Shown here one piece after another: positions 6,137-7,262 of a stretch of DNA of 7,262 nucleotides (positions within the stretch are counted from its first letter, which is position 1; every line of letters begins with the position of its first letter). The position numbers were made by a program, and so were the translations under genes. This stretch comes from Myxococcota bacterium (GTDB lineage Bacteria > Myxococcota > UBA4151). Where the stretch lies: contig JAPKCE010000089.1 in the NCBI GenBank assembly GCA_028823075.1, positions 1-7,262 on the forward strand, read 5' to 3'. The notes under the pieces were generated by a model, which was not told the DNA's origin, did not search any database, and was given only the letters and a program-made list of their open reading frames with translations.

Positions 6137-7262
6137 TTAGCGTAACTCGGTGACCCGAAGGGGTAGACCCGTGGTGCCGAGAAAATCGCCTTTAAGTTTG
6201 GGCGTGCAAACCGCGGGTTGATCGAGGGTACAAAACACCCCTTTGCCGTCGGTGACCCAGCGACCATCGGCACTAAAGTAGAAGGGACCACACGAACCAA
6301 AAGGACCCTCTTTTTTGGGGGTGATCTTATCACCTGAAATCCACTTCAGACTGCCGTTTTTCGCCAGATCTGCGAAGGAAAAGAGCGCGTAGGATCGCTT
6401 GTCTGCTGATTCCGCCACGCAAGACGGATGGGCCAGATCACCGCATTCGACATCGGTGACCAGAAGGCGCAGGCCCGTGTTGCCCAAGGGGGTCGATTTA
6501 CCACAACCAAAGTCACTTCCCCAGCATTGACAGGGCACACGACGAAAGGGTTTCGGCGGCGGCCCTGAGGTGACGACCGGCTTGGTGGCTTGGCTTGGAA
6601 TCGGGATGCCCCATTCGGCCAGGCGCTCCTTCTTGAGTGGGTACGTTCGAGTCTTGTGCTCGGTCCATCCCATGGATTCATCGCAGAGCCACTTATCGGT
6701 CCAATCACCGCAACGTTCCGCCGCGTTACGCCGGGTACTAAAGTCGGTCATGGTAAAGGTGGTTTTATCGGGAAAAACCAGCTTGTAATGACCGGTTCCC
6801 GCCTGCATCTGGCCCAGCAGTGGCTTGCGCCGATGAGCCTCTAAACCAATGGGAATTCGAGCCAACTCGATCCATTTCCCCCGTTGGGTCACCACCCACC
6901 AATGCCCGTCTGCATCTTGGCCGGCAGTGAGCACCTTGCGCTTGCCCAGATTCAACGCCTTGGTTTTCTTGGTCTTGAGGTTGGTTGTGAACAGTTGACC
7001 ACCCTGCACATGCACCACTTCTAGGCCGGCTTCAGCCGGGGGCGGCTTGGGTTTATACTCGAGATGCTGACGCAGGGTCTTGCGTTGATCCGCCGCTTCC
7101 AAATGGGCGGTTAAGGCTGGCGGAATGGGCAGTTCAATTAAGATCTTGGTCAACTGGCCTCGGCAGACCTCATGGCCATAGGTAATGCCGATCTGGATGA
7201 CGACGCTGCTCGCTTTCCGTTGATAAAAAGCCCAGCGGTTGAGCAACGACGGGTTCAAAGCC
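6137..7262 (-). CDS. Unrecognised cysteine-rich protein, 5' partial
   Basis: I do not recognise this family. The minus-strand frame is open to the right edge; a TTG at 7258-7256 could be read as a start, but no signal sequence or ribosome binding site can be seen, so the true start is probably outside the window. Numbering from that TTG, 373 residues are visible with 11 cysteines (32, 183, 192, 243, 245, 252, 272, 280, 323, 343, 351), mostly in close pairs such as CGDWTDKWLC and CQCWGSDFGC, which suggests disulfides and an extracytoplasmic location. Pro-rich linkers occur near 69-74 and 232-238. FYFSADGRW (326-334) resembles a TolB/PD40-type beta-propeller strand, and DADGHWWVV (115-123) is a weaker match; a propeller-like fold is a guess. 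It is convergent with the repeat protein, sharing only a 32-base gap. Confidence 0.72.
   Translation of the reverse strand, partial: ALNPSLLNRWAFYQRKASSVVIQIGITYGHEVCRGQLTKILIELPIPPALTAHLEAADQRKTLRQHLEYKPKPPPAEAGLEVVHVQGGQLFTTNLKTKKTKALNLGKRKVLTAGQDADGHWWVVTQRGKWIELARIPIGLEAHRRKPLLGQMQAGTGHYKLVFPDKTTFTMTDFSTRRNAAERCGDWTDKWLCDESMGWTEHKTRTYPLKKERLAEWGIPIPSQATKPVVTSGPPPKPFRRVPCQCWGSDFGCGKSTPLGNTGLRLLVTDVECGDLAHPSCVAESADKRSYALFSFADLAKNGSLKWISGDKITPKKEGPFGSCGPFYFSADGRWVTDGKGVFCTLDQPAVCTPKLKGDFLGTTGLPLRVTELR

Overview
The window looks like a piece of chromosome from a free-living Gram-negative bacterium, most plausibly a myxobacterium-like lineage (Myxococcota/Bradymonadales type). The main reason is the gene at 4248-6104, which encodes 14 copies of the C-G-D-G...C-D-D-G-N...C...C repeat (DUF4215 / myxococcal cysteine-rich repeat), a surface-protein signature of that group. 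Taxonomy is an inference from this family. I see no RNA genes, insertion sequences, integrase sites or CRISPR repeats.

Layout. Positions 1-3197 hold a tightly packed plus-strand operon of three genes: an FAD-dependent amine-oxidase-like oxidoreductase (5' end cut by the window edge), a DUF1365 protein, and a SAM-dependent methyltransferase of the cyclopropane-fatty-acid-synthase family. Both junctions are 4-base ATGA overlaps (1216-1219 and 2004-2007), so the genes are probably translationally coupled. After 87 bases comes a membrane fatty-acid desaturase on the same strand (3285-4106) with all three histidine boxes. A gap of 141 bases containing a perfect 8-bp inverted repeat separates it from the exported cysteine-rich repeat protein (4248-6104). 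Convergent to that gene, on the minus strand, is an unrecognised cysteine-rich protein (6137 to the right edge, 5' end cut off).

How they may work together. The first four genes form a lipid-modification module: the desaturase can introduce a double bond, the methyltransferase can add a one-carbon unit from SAM at that bond, and the flavoprotein could further oxidise or desaturate the methylated chain. The FAD oxidoreductase/DUF1365/Cfa-like trio is a recurrent bacterial neighbourhood. The Cfa-like protein departs from E. coli Cfa at positions tied to the bicarbonate site (His266 to Gln, Cys139 to Ser), and the His after the active-site Glu is Ala. This suggests the product may be a methyl-branched or methyl-unsaturated chain, perhaps a precursor of a furan fatty acid as described in Rhodobacter sphaeroides, rather than a simple cyclopropane ring. 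That lipid module is the most interesting part of the window. The repeat protein and the minus-strand protein look like unrelated envelope proteins.
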